64,000 nt of DNA from an uncultured Solirubrobacterales bacterium (GTDB taxonomy: Bacteria; Actinomycetota; Thermoleophilia; Solirubrobacterales; JACPNS01). The stretch lies in assembly GCA_937128795.1 (NCBI GenBank), contig CAKZMQ010000001.1:186001-250000 (forward strand). The letters run 5' to 3'. The notes beneath the pieces are model-generated. The model saw only the letters and a list, made by a program, of their open reading frames with translations, had not been told where the DNA came from and made no database searches. A program made the position numbers and the translations under genes. Shown one piece after another: positions 16,565 to 27,963 of the stretch. Numbering within the stretch: the first letter of the stretch is position 1; the number at the start of each line of letters is the position of its first letter.

Positions 16565-19500
16565 TTGAGCGCCTTGAACCACCCAGTACGCCAGACGCAG
16601 GACGATGATCTGTTCGCCCCGCTGGCCGAACGGCACGCGCGCGCATTCATTTCGCAGGCCTTCACCCCTTTTGCGCTCGCGGTTGCGATCGAGCGCGGCG
16701 CCGTCGGGCGCAGCGCGATCGTCGTGGCGGCCGACGACACGACCGCTCGCGACCTTGCCGCCGACCTCGCGCTGTACCTGCCCGAACGGTCCGTCAAGTA
16801 CTACCCGGCGCGCGGAGTCCTCTACGAGTCTCATCTGGCCCCGCCACCGCATCTTGTCGGTCTGCGTATCGCGGCACTGGATTCGCTGACAGGCGAAGAT
16901 TCGACTGCCGTGGTCGTCGCCAGCGCCGGCGCGTTGGCCGAGCGAATTCCCGACCCCGTGCTGCGGCCGCACGGCTTTTCGGTCGCGCGCGGTGACCTCG
17001 TTGAACTCGATGAGTTGGCTCGAGACCTGGTGGCTGCGGGATATGAACGCGTTGATCGCGTAGAGGACCGCGGCCAGTTCGCCAGCCGTGGAGACATTCT
17101 CGACGTTTTTCCGGCAACCGGCGACCACGCCGTGCGAATCGAACTTTTCGACATCGAGATCGAATCGATCCGTCGCTTCAGCACCTTCACGCAGCGATCA
17201 CTGGAGGAGGTAGAAAGCGTCGAAATCGAACCTGCCACCGAGCTCGCAGCAGAGCACAGCGCGCTCGCCGCCGAGGCCCTCGCCGAAGTCGACGACGAGG
17301 CCGCGCCGAAGGACATCACCGATCTCCTGCCGATCGATCGATTTCACGCGTTCCTCGAGCTCGCGCCGACCAACCGCTGGTTGGCCGTCGCTGCACTGGA
17401 GGAAGTAGAAACGAATCTCGGAGAGCTCGGCGAAGAAATCGAGGCCACCTATCGCGATCCGGCCGGTCACGGTCTCTACGTACCTCCCGGGGAGCTGCTT
17501 GACCGTTTGAACGTGGACGCGGATCTGGTGGTGAGCAATCTCTCCGTGCCACCCGGGGCTGCCGAACTGCGAGCCGAGCGGCCGGCGAGCATGGCCCGCA
17601 GTTTCGAGGGTGCCGAAGTCGAGATCGAGAAGCTCCTTCGCAGCGGTTACCGCACCGTCATCGTCTGGAACCGACAGTCCGAACTGGAACGCGCCCAGTA
17701 CAACCTCGCCCGCGTCAGGCCGCAAACAGTCGAGGAAAGCGACGCGATCGGCGAATGGTCCGGCGTCTACTTCGTGCAGGAGAATCTTCGCGAGGGATTC
17801 GTCTCACCGGCACTGAAGCTCGCGGTGATCCCAGATCGACTGCTACTCCGCACCGCCGGCCGAAAAGACGCTGCCGCTGCGGGTGGCAAGCGTGGTCGAA
17901 TTGCCAGCTTCGCCGACCTTGCCGTCGGCGATCACGTCGTCCACGAGGACCATGGCGTCGCACAGTTCAGCGGCTTCGACACGAAGACCGTCGGCGGCGT
18001 TACGCGGGACTACTTGACACTCGAGTACCGCGGCGGCGACAAGGTCTTCCTGCCGGCCGAGCAGTTGCACAAGATCAGCCGATACTTCGGCGCAGCGGGT
18101 GTCGACGGCGTAACGCTGAGCAAGCTCGGCGGAAAAGCTTGGGAGACGCTGAAGGCCCGCGCCAAGAAGGCCGCGCACGCGATGGCCGGCGAGCTGATCA
18201 ACCTTTACGCCGAACGCAAACGCGCAATCGGCTTCGCATTCTCGCCCGACAGCGAGATGCAGTTGCAGTTCGAGGCTGCCTTCCCGTACACCGAGACGCG
18301 CGATCAACTCGACGCGATCGAGCGCGTGAAAGCGGGCATGGAGGCAACACAGCCGATGGACATGTTGGTCTGTGGCGACGTCGGCTTTGGTAAGACCGAA
18401 GTCGCTTTGCGCGCCGCGTTCAAAGCAGTTCAGGACAGCAAGCAAGTGATGGTCCTGGCGCCGACGACGATCCTCACCCAGCAGCACTTCGGCACTTTCT
18501 CCGAAAGGATGCGTGATTTTCCGGTCACCGTCGACTTCGCGAGTCGCTTCCGCAGCAAGGCGATGCAGAAGGAGACGCTCGCCAGATTCGAGCAGGGCGA
18601 GGTGGACATCCTGATCGGAACACACCGGCTGCTGAGCGCCGACGTACGGCCGAAGGATCTTGGGCTGATCATCGTCGACGAAGAACAGCGCTTCGGCGTG
18701 AAGCAGAAGGAACTGCTGCGACAGCTGCGCGTGAAGACGGATGTAGTGAGCCTTTCCGCCACACCGATCCCGCGCACCTTGCAGATGTCAATGGCCGGCC
18801 TGCGCGAGATCTCTGTGATTACGACGCCTCCGGAGGGGCGTCGCCCGGTACGCACGCACGTCGGCGAATGGGATGAGGAAGTCATCAAGCAGGCGCTCGT
18901 ACGCGAAAAGGAACGCGACGGCCAATCGCTCTACATGCACGACCTCGTCGGAACGATCGACGAGACGGCGAATCGCGTTCGGGCGTTGGTCCCGGGGCTT
19001 CGCGTCTCGGTGGTGCACGGCCAGCTCGACGAGCACACCCTCGAAGAGCGGATGCTTGAGTTCATCCGCGGTGAGCAGGACTGCCTTGTCTGCACGACGA
19101 TCGTTGAGTCCGGCCTCGACATCCCTGCGGCGAACACCTTGATCGTCGAGCGATCGGACAAGCTCGGGCTCTCGCAGGCGTACCAGATTCGCGGTCGCGT
19201 GGGTCGTGGCCGCGAGCGCGCATTTGCGTATTTTCTCTATCCCGGTGCCGCTGGGCTGACGCAGGTGGCGGCCAGTCGGCTGGCGACGCTGGCCGACTAC
19301 ACCGAACTCGGCAGCGGCTTCAAGGTTGCGATGCGCGACCTCGAGATCCGCGGCGCGGGCAACCTGCTCGGCGAGGAACAATCCGGACACATCGCGGCAG
19401 TCGGATTCGACCTGTACGTCTCGATGATCGACGCCGCTGTGGCCGAGCACGAAGGTCGCGGCAGCGCGGAGCCGCACGAACCTGTACGCCTGGACGTTTC

Positions 19501-19930
19501 GGTCGACGCGTATGTGCCGAGCGACTACGTGACCTACGAACAGGCGAAGATCGAACTGCACCGTCGCATCGCCGGCGCGCAGGAGCTCGCCGACATCGGC
19601 AGCCTGCGTGGTGAATTGAAGGATCGATTCGGTCCGGTGCCCGACCCGCTCGAACGGTTGCTCCAACTACAGGAGGCGCGACTCAAATTCGGAAGAGCCG
19701 GTGCTCGCACCGTTGGGCTTACTGGCGGCCGTCTGGTCGTTGCCCCGCTCGACCTTTCCGCCACCCAATTCGGCGCTTTGCGCGAAGATCTGCCCTCAGC
19801 CATCTACGATCGTGGGCAGCGCACGCTGGCTTTGCGTGCCGATGGGGAGCCGGAGGAGCAGTTCGCTGCGCTGGCGGGTATGGCGGACGCGCTCGTCGGA
19901 GCGGTCGCAATCGCGCCCGATCCGGACTAG
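16565..19930 (+). CDS. mfd: Transcription-repair coupling factor
   Basis: 1121-aa SF2 helicase; DMLVCGDVGFGKTEVALRAAFKA, VDEEQRFGVKQKE, RVGRGRERAFAYFLYP; CarD-like region GDHVVHEDHGVAQF. Confidence 0.97.
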   Translation: MSALNHPVRQTQDDDLFAPLAERHARAFISQAFTPFALAVAIERGAVGRSAIVVAADDTTARDLAADLALYLPERSVKYYPARGVLYESHLAPPPHLVGLRIAALDSLTGEDSTAVVVASAGALAERIPDPVLRPHGFSVARGDLVELDELARDLVAAGYERVDRVEDRGQFASRGDILDVFPATGDHAVRIELFDIEIESIRRFSTFTQRSLEEVESVEIEPATELAAEHSALAAEALAEVDDEAAPKDITDLLPIDRFHAFLELAPTNRWLAVAALEEVETNLGELGEEIEATYRDPAGHGLYVPPGELLDRLNVDADLVVSNLSVPPGAAELRAERPASMARSFEGAEVEIEKLLRSGYRTVIVWNRQSELERAQYNLARVRPQTVEESDAIGEWSGVYFVQENLREGFVSPALKLAVIPDRLLLRTAGRKDAAAAGGKRGRIASFADLAVGDHVVHEDHGVAQFSGFDTKTVGGVTRDYLTLEYRGGDKVFLPAEQLHKISRYFGAAGVDGVTLSKLGGKAWETLKARAKKAAHAMAGELINLYAERKRAIGFAFSPDSEMQLQFEAAFPYTETRDQLDAIERVKAGMEATQPMDMLVCGDVGFGKTEVALRAAFKAVQDSKQVMVLAPTTILTQQHFGTFSERMRDFPVTVDFASRFRSKAMQKETLARFEQGEVDILIGTHRLLSADVRPKDLGLIIVDEEQRFGVKQKELLRQLRVKTDVVSLSATPIPRTLQMSMAGLREISVITTPPEGRRPVRTHVGEWDEEVIKQALVREKERDGQSLYMHDLVGTIDETANRVRALVPGLRVSVVHGQLDEHTLEERMLEFIRGEQDCLVCTTIVESGLDIPAANTLIVERSDKLGLSQAYQIRGRVGRGRERAFAYFLYPGAAGLTQVAASRLATLADYTELGSGFKVAMRDLEIRGAGNLLGEEQSGHIAAVGFDLYVSMIDAAVAEHEGRGSAEPHEPVRLDVSVDAYVPSDYVTYEQAKIELHRRIAGAQELADIGSLRGELKDRFGPVPDPLERLLQLQEARLKFGRAGARTVGLTGGRLVVAPLDLSATQFGALREDLPSAIYDRGQRTLALRADGEPEEQFAALAGMADALVGAVAIAPDPD

Positions 19931-20045
19931 ATACAGGTTTTGAGCGGCGGTTAAGCGTCGCTGAAGGAACGTCCAATCCGACATTTCAGGTGTTTTCACT
20001 TGATATGTTCCGACCCGCTTCTGACCACGAAAAAGAGCACAGGCT

Positions 20046-21182
20046 GTGAAAAACATAACTTCGAACAAATACTTCATCCCGGGCTTCGCGCTCGTCGTTT
20101 TTGGAATCGTTGCGCTGATCCTCATCGTCTTCCGCGGAGGTGTCCCGGACAACGCTGTCGCGTCCGTGGACGGCGAAGCGATCCCGATCGAGAAGTTCAA
20201 CAAGACATTGGTGGCGTACTCAACGCAAACCGCAGGTGAGGACGGCGACGTTGTAGTTCCTGACCCGCCGACCTTCACCAAGTGCATCGCCAACAAGAAG
20301 AAATCTTCCAAGAAGCTCAGCAACAGCGCTCTGAAGAAGCAGTGTGAGCAGGATTGGGACACGGCCAAGACGCAGATAATGACCTCGCTCGTGCAGCAGG
20401 AGTGGTACGAACTTGAAGCGCAGGATCGCGGGATCAACATCAGCGACAATGACGTCCAAGCGCGCTTCGAACCGCTCAAGCAGCAGTCCTTCCCGAAGGA
20501 TGAGGACTACAAGAAGTTCCTCAAGGACACCGGTCAGACTCAAGCAGACATCCTTCAGCTTGTTCGGGCCAGCATGATCCAGGAGAAGGTGCAGGAGCAG
20601 GTCAACAGCGCTCCGACCCCGTCGACCGGCGAGGTGGAGGACGCGTACAACAAGGACAAGAAGAAGTACGCAACGCCCGCATCGCGCGACATCAATTTGG
20701 TCTTCAACTCGAGCAAGGCCAAGGCGGACGCAGCCAAGCAGGCTCTGGCCAACGGCGACAGTTGGAAGAGCGTGGCTGACGAGTACTCGCAGGACACCGC
20801 GTCAAAGGAGAATGGCGGCGCGTTCCCCGGCGTGACCGAGGGTCAGTTCCCGGACCCGCTTGACGGCGAAGTGTTCAAGGCCAAGAAGGGCCAAGTTGTC
20901 GGTCCGATCAAGACTCAGTACGGCTACTACGTGTTCGAGGTCACGAAGGTGACCGAGGGCAAACAGCAGACGCTGAAGGAGGCGGAGGCCCAGATCAAGC
21001 AGACATTGCAATCTGAGCGTCAGCAGAAATCGGCCGCCGAGTTCCAGGAGAACTTCCGCTCCAAGTGGCGTAAGAAGACCAAGTGCGCCGAGCTCTACAA
21101 GGTGCCTGCGGTCTGTGGCAACACGCCTGAACCGGAAGCAGGCGAGACCGCAGAGACCGGCGCCGAATCCGGCGGGCAATAA
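20046..21182 (+). CDS. Membrane-anchored parvulin-type peptidyl-prolyl isomerase (PrsA/SurA-like)
   Basis: N-terminal TM; ATPASRDINLVFNSSKAKADAAKQAL...GGAFPGVTEGQFPDPLDGEVFKAKKGQVVGPIKTQYGYYVFEV. Confidence 0.85.
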   Translation: MKNITSNKYFIPGFALVVFGIVALILIVFRGGVPDNAVASVDGEAIPIEKFNKTLVAYSTQTAGEDGDVVVPDPPTFTKCIANKKKSSKKLSNSALKKQCEQDWDTAKTQIMTSLVQQEWYELEAQDRGINISDNDVQARFEPLKQQSFPKDEDYKKFLKDTGQTQADILQLVRASMIQEKVQEQVNSAPTPSTGEVEDAYNKDKKKYATPASRDINLVFNSSKAKADAAKQALANGDSWKSVADEYSQDTASKENGGAFPGVTEGQFPDPLDGEVFKAKKGQVVGPIKTQYGYYVFEVTKVTEGKQQTLKEAEAQIKQTLQSERQQKSAAEFQENFRSKWRKKTKCAELYKVPAVCGNTPEPEAGETAETGAESGGQ

Positions 21183-21208
21183 TTCTCGCCTAACGCAACA
21201 TCCGAATT

Positions 21209-21246
21209 GCGAAACGCCCGGTGCGATGCGCCGGGCGTTTCGCTTT
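21209..21246 (+). terminator. Terminator-like hairpin downstream of PPIase gene
   Basis: GCGAAACGCCCGG...CCGGGCGTTTCGC then TTT. Confidence 0.7.
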
Positions 21247-21287
21247 AACCAGTTTCGCGTACGGGTCGAACCCGGGCGACGCTCTAA

Positions 21288-22622
<1,335 letters not shown>

Positions 22623-22634
22623 CTGGAGTGACTT

Positions 22635-22695
22635 GGACCCGTCAAAATCGTCTCCTCGGCGGGGGGCCGCCTGCGGGGACGAGTTCGACGGGTCC
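22635..22695. repeat. Three-tier nested inverted repeat between eno and FtsB-like gene
   Basis: GGACCCGTC-AAAAT-CGTC-TCCTC-GGCGG-GGGG-CCGCC-TGCGGG-GACG-AGTTC-GACGGGTCC. Confidence 0.75.
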
Positions 22696-22755
22696 GTACT
22701 TGCAGATGTAGAGGATCGGGCAGGGGTCCATCGCGGCTGATCGAAATCAATCGCT

Positions 22756-23118
22756 ATGGCTTCGAGCCGCTCAGGGAAGAGGAAGAAGAATGCTGCGCGT
22801 ATTGCGAAGGCTCGTGTCGCGCATAAGTCGTCGGGGCGTCCGATTGCGCGAGGTATTCGCTGGGACCGGTTGCCGGGTAGCTGGCTGGTCGTGATTCTTT
22901 TGGTGATGGGGGTGCTGTATGTGCCGCCGTTGCATGGGTATTACAAACAGCGCACGGAAACGACCGCTGCGAAGGCGAATCTCCAGGCACTCGGCAAAGA
23001 GAACCGTGCTCTGAAGGCGCGGGCCAAGGCGTTGAAGCGTGACTCGACGATTGAGCTCGAGGCCCGAAAGTTGGGCATGGTCAAGCCGGACGAGCGTCCG
23101 TTCGTTGTGACTCGATAG
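22756..23118 (+). CDS. FtsB/DivIC-like septum formation protein
   Basis: TM plus coiled coil after eno; ELEARKLGMVKPDERPFVV. Confidence 0.75.
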   Translation: MASSRSGKRKKNAARIAKARVAHKSSGRPIARGIRWDRLPGSWLVVILLVMGVLYVPPLHGYYKQRTETTAAKANLQALGKENRALKARAKALKRDSTIELEARKLGMVKPDERPFVVTR

Positions 23119-23179
23119 TTCCGGAGCGCCCGGCCCGCGACTTTGCGTCGCGAGCCGGAATCACGTCCGGTGAACCTGG

Positions 23180-23791
23180 TTACGCGGCCTGCTGAGTTGC
23201 GTCTGCTGCTTCGTCGGCAGATGACGAGGATTCGTCGGTTGCCGATTCGTCTGCAGCTGCAGCGTCTTCTTCGCTGGCGCGGTTGATGACGATCTGGTCG
23301 GCCGAAATGGTCACTGAGATCGGACGGTGTCCGGCCCAGTGTTCGGCGTAAACGGAGTCGTCGACGATCGCGGGGTCAAGCCATAGCCCGTATCCCTCTT
23401 CGCCGTGGTCGAAGGTTGCCTCGAATGCGGGACGACGACGGCCTCGGCCGCCACGTCGACCGCGGCGGCGGCGGCGGCCAGGGGCATCGCCCGTGGAATC
23501 GTCACCGGCCAGCGCGGCCTCTGCTTCACGTTTGGCGAGCGCGGCCTCTAATTCGGCCGCGATCAACGCGTCGTCTTCTGCTCGCAAGTCAAGTTCTTCT
23601 TCGGCCCCCGGCGTGTCGGTCGGGGCGATGGCCGCCGTCTGGTCGTCTGCATCGAGCGACTGCTCGCGCTTGAACGCGGCGATTTCATCCGCCGTGGTGT
23701 CAAGCTGATGCGCGATCCATGCGTCTGTGCGGCCCTGCCGCACCCAGACGCGGATCTGGTTCAGATGTGGTCTGAGCGGTCTTGTTGACAT
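23180..23791 (-). CDS. Conserved hypothetical with HTH-like N-terminus and low-complexity R-rich middle
   Basis: LRPHLNQIRVWVRQGRTDAWIAHQLDTTADEIAAFKRE; RRRRGRRGGRGRRRP; WLDPAIVDDSVYAEHWAGHRPISVTI. Confidence 0.5.
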   Translation of the reverse strand: MSTRPLRPHLNQIRVWVRQGRTDAWIAHQLDTTADEIAAFKREQSLDADDQTAAIAPTDTPGAEEELDLRAEDDALIAAELEAALAKREAEAALAGDDSTGDAPGRRRRRGRRGGRGRRRPAFEATFDHGEEGYGLWLDPAIVDDSVYAEHWAGHRPISVTISADQIVINRASEEDAAAADESATDESSSSADEAADATQQAA

Positions 23792-24074
23792 GGTCGCTGA
23801 CACTATCACCGCGAATGTCCGCTCCAGCATTGGTTTTTGGGGTAATCACTGTGGGGTATAGACAAACTGGCCACTCATCCAGTATGGTTATGGCAATTGT
23901 GGAATTCGGATATTCCACGCGGTAGCGATTTTTAGGTAGAATCGCCGTTCAGCCCCGAGCGGTTGCCGTCTCATCCAGTTGGTCGGACGGCGAAGTGCAA
24001 TGCGAACTCGGCAGGCACGATTCAGGGAATACCTAATGTGGCCATCGCCCATTTAAGTGCTTGGAGGCGCTTTT

Positions 24075-24320
24075 ATGCTCGTGCTAACCAGGAAATCGAA
24101 TCAGAGCATCATGATCGCGGACGACGTCGAGATCTCGGTGCTCTCCATAGTTGGGGACAAGGTGCGCATCGGAATCGAGGCGCCCAAGAACATCCCGATC
24201 TTCCGCAAAGAGGTCTACCTGCAGATCCAGCGCGAGCGTGCTGAAGAACAGGCAGGTTCCGCAGACGCAACGCCAGAAGCGGTGGATGCCGCCTTGGGCA
24301 AGATCGCCGAGAACGGCTAG
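24075..24320 (+). CDS. csrA: Carbon storage regulator CsrA
   Basis: [51 protein letters not shown]. Confidence 0.95.
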   Translation: MLVLTRKSNQSIMIADDVEISVLSIVGDKVRIGIEAPKNIPIFRKEVYLQIQRERAEEQAGSADATPEAVDAALGKIAENG

Positions 24321-24345
24321 CCGGTAGAAAACTTCCCTGTGGTCG

Positions 24346-24597
24346 TCAGGCCATGATCCAGGCGAGGATCTGGAACATCGCGTAGGCAACGACCACGACC
24401 GTTGCGACCAGCGTGACCATCAAGGTCACGAAACGACGAAACTGACTCTGTACGTGGCGTTCGCGGTGGCGTACTTTCGTGCGCTGGATCGCTTCTTTGC
24501 GAACCTCGTGCCTGCGCTTGCGGTCCGTGTGCGTGTGCTCGTGAAATGCACGCTCGAACTCGGCAACTGATTGCCTCATCTTCATAGCGTTCCCCAT
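24346..24597 (-). CDS. Hypothetical basic protein with C-terminal TM segment
   Basis: Short ORF ending FVTLMVTLVATVVVVAYAMFQILAWIMA. Confidence 0.5.
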   Translation of the reverse strand: MGNAMKMRQSVAEFERAFHEHTHTDRKRRHEVRKEAIQRTKVRHRERHVQSQFRRFVTLMVTLVATVVVVAYAMFQILAWIMA

Positions 24598-24598
24598 C

Positions 24599-25171
24599 CT
24601 AGCGGTCGCAGGCCTGCCAAAGTCCCTTGTTTGTGCGCTTTGCTACACGCTCCAGCTCCGCGAACTCTTCCGCCTTGGCGGTGTTCGGCGGGATTTCTAG
24701 CGTTTCTGCGTAGCCATTCTTGATCAACTCGGCATTGACGAGTTTCTTTCCGACGTAAACATATGCCAGCGCTCGACCGAAGCGATCGAAGCGCTCCTTG
24801 TCGGAGATCAGCTCGATGTACTCGCCATCGACAAGCTCGCGGTTGGCCGCTGCGGCTTCCTTTCCGTAGCACTCAACCGGCGTGTTCGGCTTGACCGACT
24901 CGGGCGTGTCGACCCCGATGTACCGGACGCGCCGGGGCTTGCCGACCGCCTCGCCGCCGGCTTCCGAGACCGAACGCACGATGATCGTGTCGCCGTCCAC
25001 AACGCGGAGCACTCGCGCGTTGCGCGAGACGCCCTCTGCCGGACGCACGGTTTGGGACGACGACGGCGCACTCGGCGGCTCGGTTTCGTTGTCTGGATCG
25101 ACGAATGAGTAGGCGACGAACACGAGCACAGCGAACGCAACCACCCATCCGGTTGCGTCGACTGTGCCCAT
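24599..25171 (-). CDS. Thermonuclease (SNase-like) family protein, membrane-anchored
   Basis: RVLRVVDGDTIIV...RRVRYIGVDTPE, FDRFGRALAYVYV. Confidence 0.9.
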   Translation of the reverse strand: MGTVDATGWVVAFAVLVFVAYSFVDPDNETEPPSAPSSSQTVRPAEGVSRNARVLRVVDGDTIIVRSVSEAGGEAVGKPRRVRYIGVDTPESVKPNTPVECYGKEAAAANRELVDGEYIELISDKERFDRFGRALAYVYVGKKLVNAELIKNGYAETLEIPPNTAKAEEFAELERVAKRTNKGLWQACDR

Positions 25172-25177
25172 TTTCGA

Positions 25178-26089
25178 CTACGGCTTGCGAACGACGCTGC
25201 TGACCAGCGTCTCCTTGATCTTGCCGACGATCTCGTGCGCAGCCGCCGTCTCGCGCTGCCAGATGTTACGGCCGAAGATCACTCCCGAACCGCCGGCCTC
25301 CATGATCATCTTGGTCATCCCGAGCACCTGCTCGTCATCGGCCTTGGACCCACCGGAGAGCACCACCAACGAACGGCCGGCGCTCTCAACACACTGACGG
25401 ATCGCTTCTGCCTGGTCGACCTGCATCTCGTTGTATGGAGCGGGCGAATCCTTGTCGGAGTCGAGCCCGACCTTCGGCATGTTGATCTTGACGATGTCGG
25501 CGCCCATCTCCATTGCCATGCGAGCGGCATAGTCGATCGCATAGAAGCTGTCCTGTCCGCCCTTTTTGGACACGTCGCGGCCGCGCGGGTAGGACCAAAC
25601 GACCAGCGGCATCCCATACTTGTCGCAGTCGGCGCGGACTTCGCCGAGTTGCTTGAGGTCTTCATCCTGACGTGGTGAACCGACGTAGAGCGTGTAGCCG
25701 ACGGCGTCGGCGCCGAGGCGCACGGCGTCTTCGACGCTCGCGTTGACGGCGCTGAAGGATTCGTCGCTCGGCGGAATGTCGGTCTTGCCGTTGAGCTTGA
25801 GCAGCAGCGGCACCTGGCCGGCCCAGTCGGGGTAGTACTTGGTCGCGAAACCGATCTGGCAGGCGATCGCGCTGTAGCCGGCTTCCGCAGCGAGGCGGAA
25901 CTCGTAGTCCGGATCCTTGGAGGCCGGGTTGGGGAAGAAGTCACGCGGACCATGCTCGATTCCCTGGTCGATCGGCAGGAACATCAATGTTCCGTCGCCG
26001 GGACCGAACTTGTAGAGCATGCGGTGAAGGCGCGCCTTCTTGCCGGGTGCGAGTACATCGAGCAGAGACTTCTGAGCGGTGGTGGCCAT
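25178..26089 (-). CDS. fbaB: Class I fructose-bisphosphate aldolase (DhnA/FbaB type)
   Basis: LFLPIDQGIEHGPRDFF, VVWSYPRG, ADIVKINMPK, LVVLSGGSKADDEQVLGM. Confidence 0.9.
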   Translation of the reverse strand: MATTAQKSLLDVLAPGKKARLHRMLYKFGPGDGTLMFLPIDQGIEHGPRDFFPNPASKDPDYEFRLAAEAGYSAIACQIGFATKYYPDWAGQVPLLLKLNGKTDIPPSDESFSAVNASVEDAVRLGADAVGYTLYVGSPRQDEDLKQLGEVRADCDKYGMPLVVWSYPRGRDVSKKGGQDSFYAIDYAARMAMEMGADIVKINMPKVGLDSDKDSPAPYNEMQVDQAEAIRQCVESAGRSLVVLSGGSKADDEQVLGMTKMIMEAGGSGVIFGRNIWQRETAAAHEIVGKIKETLVSSVVRKP

Positions 26090-26216
26090 TGCCGGGGAGG
26101 ACTCCTTGCGGTCGTGAAATTGGGGTCGCGAAACGCGTCGAAAGAGCATATCCAGCCGCATTGCAAAGCCGAATACGCGTTCGGACGTGGGAGGCGACAT
26201 ATACGCTGCGCTGCTG

Positions 26217-27011
26217 ATGGCCGAACGCGAACTATTTGTGATCTGCAACAACTGCAGCAGTGAGGTCAGCCCGTATGTGACCGAATGCCCGTACTGCGGT
26301 CACCGCCTGCGCAAGCGTGCGCCGGACATCAAGAAGCAGCGCAAGCAGGACGAGAAGCAGGCCAAGCGCGACGAGAAGCGCGCGGCCAAACAACGCACCA
26401 GGCTGCGCGCCGAGTACGAGGGCGGAAGCTCGGCCTCCTACCTGTATTCGCCCGCTCGCCCGCGCATGACGATCGCGCTCGTGGTGGTTGCGGTGGTTGC
26501 GTCACTGATCGCGCGTAGCGGGATCGGCGGCGTCAGTGACTTCATGGTCGAAAACCTCTCGTACTACCGCGGCGGCGGCACCGACGTCTGGACGATTTTC
26601 ACCGCGCCGTTTCTGCAGTACTGGTTCGGCTACGGCTTCATCAGCCTCGGCGTATTCGCGATGTTCGGCAGCGGGGTCGAACGGCGATTCGGCTGGTGGG
26701 CGGTGTTGTTGGTCTGGCTGATCGGCGGCGCGTTCGGAATTCTTGCGGAGAGCCTGATCGTCAGTTTCCCGAGCACATTCGGTGCCTACGGGGCTGCGAC
26801 GTGCGCATTCGTCGCCTGGATGCTCGTGGTGCTCAAGCAGGAGGACCTGCGCGACCATGACACGCTCGGCCTGTGCGCCGTAGCTGGAGTGCTTTGCGCG
26901 CTACCGATCGCAACTGCCTCGGCCAGTGCCTGGACGCTGTTCGGTGGCATCGTCGCCGGCGCAATCTGTGGTGCGGTGCTCGCGCGCGTAGAAGCGAAGC
27001 CGGTCTACTGA
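26217..27011 (+). CDS. Zinc-ribbon plus rhomboid-like multi-TM membrane protein
   Basis: CNNCSSEVSPYVTECPYCG N-terminus; multi-TM C-terminal part with GAYGAATCAFVAWM. Confidence 0.65.
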   Translation: MAERELFVICNNCSSEVSPYVTECPYCGHRLRKRAPDIKKQRKQDEKQAKRDEKRAAKQRTRLRAEYEGGSSASYLYSPARPRMTIALVVVAVVASLIARSGIGGVSDFMVENLSYYRGGGTDVWTIFTAPFLQYWFGYGFISLGVFAMFGSGVERRFGWWAVLLVWLIGGAFGILAESLIVSFPSTFGAYGAATCAFVAWMLVVLKQEDLRDHDTLGLCAVAGVLCALPIATASASAWTLFGGIVAGAICGAVLARVEAKPVY

Positions 27012-27119
27012 GGCTGTCCCCGGCTCAGCGAAGCAAACTCGGAACTTCGTGGCTTTGCCGCGCAGTTCCGAGGCGAAAGCTGCGTGCAACGCGTCGGCGC
27101 GAAGGCGCCGACAGTCAGA

Positions 27120-27746
27120 TCAGAAGTCGAACTTGCGCGGGGGCGCTTCGTCGAACCAGAGCTTGTCGTGCTCGGGCGTTTCTTCGAAGAAGTCGGGCGT
27201 GTCTTCGAGGAGATCGTGCTCGGCGGCTTCGGTGGTTGATTGCTCGGCGGCGGCCTCTTCGGCCTCCTTGTCCCACTCGAACTCGATCGTGCCGGTGATT
27301 TCACCCGGGGCGTGTTCTGTTGCCGGCGCGGCTGAGTTGGCTTCTGGTTCGACGGCAGGTGCCGGTTCGGCTTCGGAGGCCGCTTCCGGATGCGAATCAA
27401 GATCGGGCTCGGGCGTCGGATCTGGATCTGGCTCGGGCTCAGCTTCGGGTTCGGGTGTGATCACCGCGGTGGTTGACGGAGCTGGATCGGGCTCGACCGC
27501 CGCAGGTTGCTCAGCCGGCGCAGTCTCTGGCAGAGGCTCTGGAGGTAGGTCCTCGGAAGCCGGGTGGAGGTCGACCGAGTCGTCCTCATCACGATTGGCC
27601 GGAGAGAGCGCGGTCTCGAACTCACGGTCGAGTTCCTCGGGATCCGCCCCGTGCTCCTTCTTCAGTTCGAGATGCGCAGCGATCGCATCGGCAAGCGAGC
27701 CGCCAAGGTCGTCGCTCGTTTCGTCGTTCTCACTCATCAACGACAT
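27120..27746 (-). CDS. Acidic low-complexity (E/P/A-rich) hypothetical protein
   Basis: PEPEAEPEPDPDPTPEPD low complexity; no recognised domain. Confidence 0.45.
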   Translation of the reverse strand: MSLMSENDETSDDLGGSLADAIAAHLELKKEHGADPEELDREFETALSPANRDEDDSVDLHPASEDLPPEPLPETAPAEQPAAVEPDPAPSTTAVITPEPEAEPEPDPDPTPEPDLDSHPEAASEAEPAPAVEPEANSAAPATEHAPGEITGTIEFEWDKEAEEAAAEQSTTEAAEHDLLEDTPDFFEETPEHDKLWFDEAPPRKFDF

Positions 27747-27837
27747 CTTACGATCGCCAGCGGAAGCAGCGATCAGATCGAAGATAGGATTAACCCCGCT
27801 GATACGTATTTCGGCAGCTGTTTGAATATCAGTGCTC

Positions 27838-27910
27838 GGGGCTATAGCTCAGTTGGTAGAGCGTTCGGTTCGCAATCGAAAGGTCGCCGGTTCGAATCCG
27901 GCTAGCTCCA
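27838..27910 (+). tRNA. tRNA-Ala (anticodon CGC)
   Basis: Acceptor GGGGCTA/TAGCTCC, D arm GCTCAGTTGGTAGAGC, loop TTCGCAA, T arm GCCGGTTCGAATCCGGC. Confidence 0.9.
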
Positions 27911-27963
27911 CTGCGTTTGACTTTCGCCGCTCTTGCGGCGACTTGCGTTGTTACCGTTCCTCG

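Noticed and set aside
15474-16646. 390-aa minus-strand ORF over pth
   Set aside because: Antisense to confidently identified pth; long open frames opposite genes are expected at this GC content
27049-27825. 258-aa Ser/Gly-rich plus-strand ORF
   Set aside because: Translation is mirror low complexity (SGSGSGSASGSG) of the acidic minus-strand gene; the minus-strand gene is itself only moderately supported
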